Source: Alphaproteobacteria bacterium
Lineage (GTDB): Bacteria > Pseudomonadota > Alphaproteobacteria > Rhizobiales > Devosiaceae
Direction of reading: 5' to 3'
NCBI GenBank assembly: GCA_024279575.1
Contig: JAJRRJ010000234.1
Coordinates: forward strand, 1-6,833
Length of the DNA: 6,833 nt
Shown here: positions 5,498 to 6,833 of the stretch, piece after piece
Layout of the letters: the number at the start of each line of letters is the position of its first letter
Position numbering within the stretch: position 1 is the first letter of the stretch
The notes under the pieces: model-generated
Seen by the model: only the letters and a program-made list of their open reading frames with translations
The model's database searches: none
Told to the model about the DNA's origin: nothing
Made by a program: the position numbers and the translations under genes

Positions 5498-6120
5498 CAT
5501 TCACTTGCGAAGCGCACCTGCTTTGCATCTGCACTCATTAAAAACAATTCAAGGTTTGCCTGACTTGGGAAAACCGGACAATCAAAACCCATATCAAGGT
5601 TGGAAATACGTCGGCCCCCAACACCCAGAACCCGGATATTTTGTTGATCCATCCCCTGAACCGGGCGCGGGCCGGGCGCCCACTCAATCAGATAGGGCAA
5701 GGCCCCCTCATCAACCAGAGCGCCGTCCTCATGCAAACTGAATTGCCAGACCAGGTCATTGCGACAAACCTCAACCGGCTTGCCCGGGTCCACCAAAAAT
5801 TGCTGTCGCGCACTTTCAAAATCGTCCGTATTGACCACAAATGTGAGAAGCTGAAACCCTGATTGAAAACGGGATTGCACCTCAGGATCATCCAGACCAA
5901 ACCAGCGTTTTCGTTTCGGTTCGGGAGCCTTTGGATCAATGGCGATCAATTCAAGATAAACAGGGTCACCATCAGTTTCCAGGCGCCACAAAGCATTGTG
6001 CGTGCCAAACAATTCATGCTTTGCCCGCACGACAGGTTCAGCACCCAGAATATCGCTCAGAGCGGTCACACCCTCGTCAAGATCGGCGCAGGCAAAAGCA
6101 AAATGATCCAGTTTCAACAT
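5497..6120 (-). CDS. VOC-family (glyoxalase-like domain) protein
   Basis: A 207-residue protein with the vicinal-oxygen-chelate fold, resembling the glyoxalase-like (Glyoxalase_3-type) group. The N-terminal module opens with KLDHFAFACADLDEG (3–17), where H6 is the usual first metal-ligand position. GTHNALWRL (39–47) and YLELIAIDP (55–63, E57) follow as in paired beta-alpha-beta-beta-beta modules. The second module is more divergent, with LIEWAPG (144–150) near its end. Such proteins include dioxygenases, isomerases and glyoxalases; the substrate cannot be inferred. The ATG at 6120 has AGGA seven bases upstream. It is divergent from the GFA gene with 58 bp between the starts. The stop falls just outside the yebC promoter, so the two minus-strand genes probably form separate units. 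The fold assignment is fairly secure, the activity is unknown. Confidence 0.85.
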   Translation of the reverse strand: MLKLDHFAFACADLDEGVTALSDILGAEPVVRAKHELFGTHNALWRLETDGDPVYLELIAIDPKAPEPKRKRWFGLDDPEVQSRFQSGFQLLTFVVNTDDFESARQQFLVDPGKPVEVCRNDLVWQFSLHEDGALVDEGALPYLIEWAPGPRPVQGMDQQNIRVLGVGGRRISNLDMGFDCPVFPSQANLELFLMSADAKQVRFASE

Positions 6121-6162
6121 TGTAAAATCCTAAAATTCTGCCAATAGTCTTGCTTACCTATA

Positions 6163-6178
6163 AAGGAGCCACCCCCCC
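6163..6178 (+). promoter_or_regulatory. Ribosome binding site with a C7 spacer for the GFA-family gene
   Basis: AAGGAG (6163–6168) is a strong Shine-Dalgarno, but the ten-base spacer to the ATG at 6179 contains seven consecutive C (6172–6178). Slippage in this tract would change the spacing and so the translation rate without touching the protein. The spacer is at the long end of the useful range. The overlapping TATAAA (6159–6164) is not taken as a -10 element, because transcription from it would start past the ribosome binding site. Confidence 0.6.
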
Positions 6179-6661
6179 ATGACAAACAAGGTCCCCCTGC
6201 CCATTTTCCCCCAATCGGGGGGCTGTCAGTGTGGCGCCGTTCGTTATCAGCTCAATGGCGCACCAATTGTATTTTATATCTGTCATTGCACATCCTGCCA
6301 AAGGCAGTCTTCATCCGCCTTTGGCCAATCCCTCAGGGTCAATCGCAAAGACCTTGAGATCAATGGTGCATTAAAAGCGGTCGAAAAACAGGCAGCCTCG
6401 GGTGGAATTATGAAATATGAATTCTGCCCCCAATGCGGCACCCGTCTGTTTCATTCACGCTCGGCCTATAACGACACCCTCAATATCAAGGCTGGATCGC
6501 TGGACGATACAAGCTGGCTGGTACCCGCCGGACACATCTGGGTGCGCTCAAAGCAAAGCTGGTTTGATATCCCAACAGACGCAATAACCTATGAAAAACA
6601 ACCCCAAAACTATGATGTTTTGGAAAAGCGCTGGCGGGAGATTACAGGAAACAAATCTTAA
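6179..6661 (+). CDS. GFA/CENP-V domain zinc-binding protein
   Basis: A 160-residue protein of the GFA family, named for glutathione-dependent formaldehyde-activating enzyme, although most members have no proven activity. The zinc-binding cysteines are complete: GGCQCGAVRY (14–23; C16, C18), CHCTSCQRQSSSAFG (35–49; C35, C37, C40) and CPQCGTRLF (83–91; C83, C86). The length is typical. A C-terminal WVRSKQSWFDIP (121–132) also fits the family. It is the only gene on the plus strand. It diverges from the VOC gene and converges on the metallophosphoesterase fragment, whose stop lies 29 bp past this stop. Both members of the divergent pair could act on small reactive metabolites, but that is a guess from fold alone. 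The start is supported by AAGGAG and by conservation beginning at residue 14. Confidence 0.9.
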   Translation: MTNKVPLPIFPQSGGCQCGAVRYQLNGAPIVFYICHCTSCQRQSSSAFGQSLRVNRKDLEINGALKAVEKQAASGGIMKYEFCPQCGTRLFHSRSAYNDTLNIKAGSLDDTSWLVPAGHIWVRSKQSWFDIPTDAITYEKQPQNYDVLEKRWREITGNKS

Positions 6662-6669
6662 TAATCAGC

Positions 6670-6690
6670 GTCATTGCGAGGAACAAAACC
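6670..6690. repeat. Possible remnant of a dispersed GTCATTGCGAGG-type repeat
   Basis: The 29-bp gap between the two convergent stops contains GTCATTGCGAGGAAC (6670–6684). This resembles the start of short dispersed palindromic repeats that I recall from many bacterial genomes as (C)GTCATTGCGAGGAGCGAAGC. Only the first part is present here and no inverted partner is visible, so this is a resemblance, not proof. Confidence 0.3.
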
Positions 6691-6833
6691 CTAAAGCTTC
6701 GGCAAAACCTGCGCTAAACTGCCCCCGACCCGCAACGGCTCGATTGAATTGCACAGCCCGGTTTTTGGATCGGTCTGAATAACCACCCCGCAAAGGGTTG
6801 CTTCCCCGGTGGCCGGGGTAAACCGCCCGGTCA
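6691..6833 (-). CDS. C-terminal end of a TIGR00282/YmdB-type metallophosphoesterase, runs off the right edge
   Basis: Read leftward from the window edge, the frame gives 46 complete codons and ends in TAG at 6693–6691. The segment reads GRFTPATGEATLCGVVIQT, then PKTGL, IEPLRVGG and a short tail ending LPKL. From memory this matches the C-terminus of the TIGR00282 (YmdB-like) metallophosphoesterase of alphaproteobacteria: a GRF-x-P-x-x-GEATLCGV motif, then an ETD/QTD and TGL, then a PLR-x-GG end. The metal-binding catalytic residues lie in the unseen N-terminal part. YmdB-type enzymes are reported to hydrolyse cyclic nucleotides. In several alphaproteobacteria this gene lies just upstream of yebC, which supports the call. 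Here the VOC and GFA genes stand between them. No other frame in this stretch looks coding. Confidence 0.7.
   Translation of the reverse strand, partial: TGRFTPATGEATLCGVVIQTDPKTGLCNSIEPLRVGGSLAQVLPKL

Noticed and set aside
6159..6164. TATAAA as a -10 element for the GFA-family gene
   Set aside because: It overlaps the Shine-Dalgarno; transcription from it would begin past the ribosome binding site. The upstream -35 candidate is poor.
1..6833. tRNA, rRNA, CRISPR array, insertion sequence or phage genes
   Set aside because: None of their signatures was seen; nearly the whole window is covered by the listed genes, and the remaining gaps are short.

Overview
The window looks like chromosomal DNA of an alphaproteobacterium. 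The evidence is the yebC–ruvC–ruvA–ruvB gene order, the alphaproteobacterial character of the RuvC, RuvA and YebC sequences, and the visible end of a TIGR00282/YmdB-type metallophosphoesterase beside yebC. A member of the Hyphomicrobiales (rhizobial order) is my guess, not a demonstrated placement. Base composition looks near 50% GC throughout, and no stretch stands out as foreign.

Almost everything is on the minus strand, so transcription runs from right to left. At the right edge (6691–6833) is the C-terminal end of the metallophosphoesterase gene. Next comes a divergent pair: a plus-strand GFA/CENP-V-type zinc protein (6179–6661) and a minus-strand VOC/glyoxalase-like protein (5497–6120). 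A clear sigma70-type promoter (5450–5478) then opens a long cluster: yebC, a histidine phosphatase gene broken by a one-base frameshift, ruvC, ruvA, a small four-helix membrane protein, ruvB, a Nudix hydrolase and an exported four-cysteine protein. Every junction from ruvC to the exported protein is a four-base overlap or a zero-base junction. At the left edge (1–417) is the N-terminal part of a YitT-family membrane protein, behind a short leader that carries a perfect 8-bp inverted repeat.

The core function is Holliday-junction processing. RuvA binds the junction, RuvB drives branch migration with ATP, and RuvC cuts. YebC is a ribosome- or nucleic-acid-associated regulator that often neighbours ruvC. 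The Nudix protein may hydrolyse a nucleotide derivative; the membrane protein and the exported protein have no known role.

I see no mobile element, CRISPR array, RNA gene or clear novel multi-gene system. The points most worth a second look are: the frameshift that separates the histidine phosphatase from its second catalytic histidine; a nine-base G tract (coding strand) inside ruvA that replaces the hydrophobic residue of the second helix-hairpin-helix; the unnamed membrane gene placed between ruvA and ruvB; three consecutive non-ATG starts; and a hexamer direct repeat upstream of ruvC that resembles an alphaproteobacterial LexA box with the wrong spacing.
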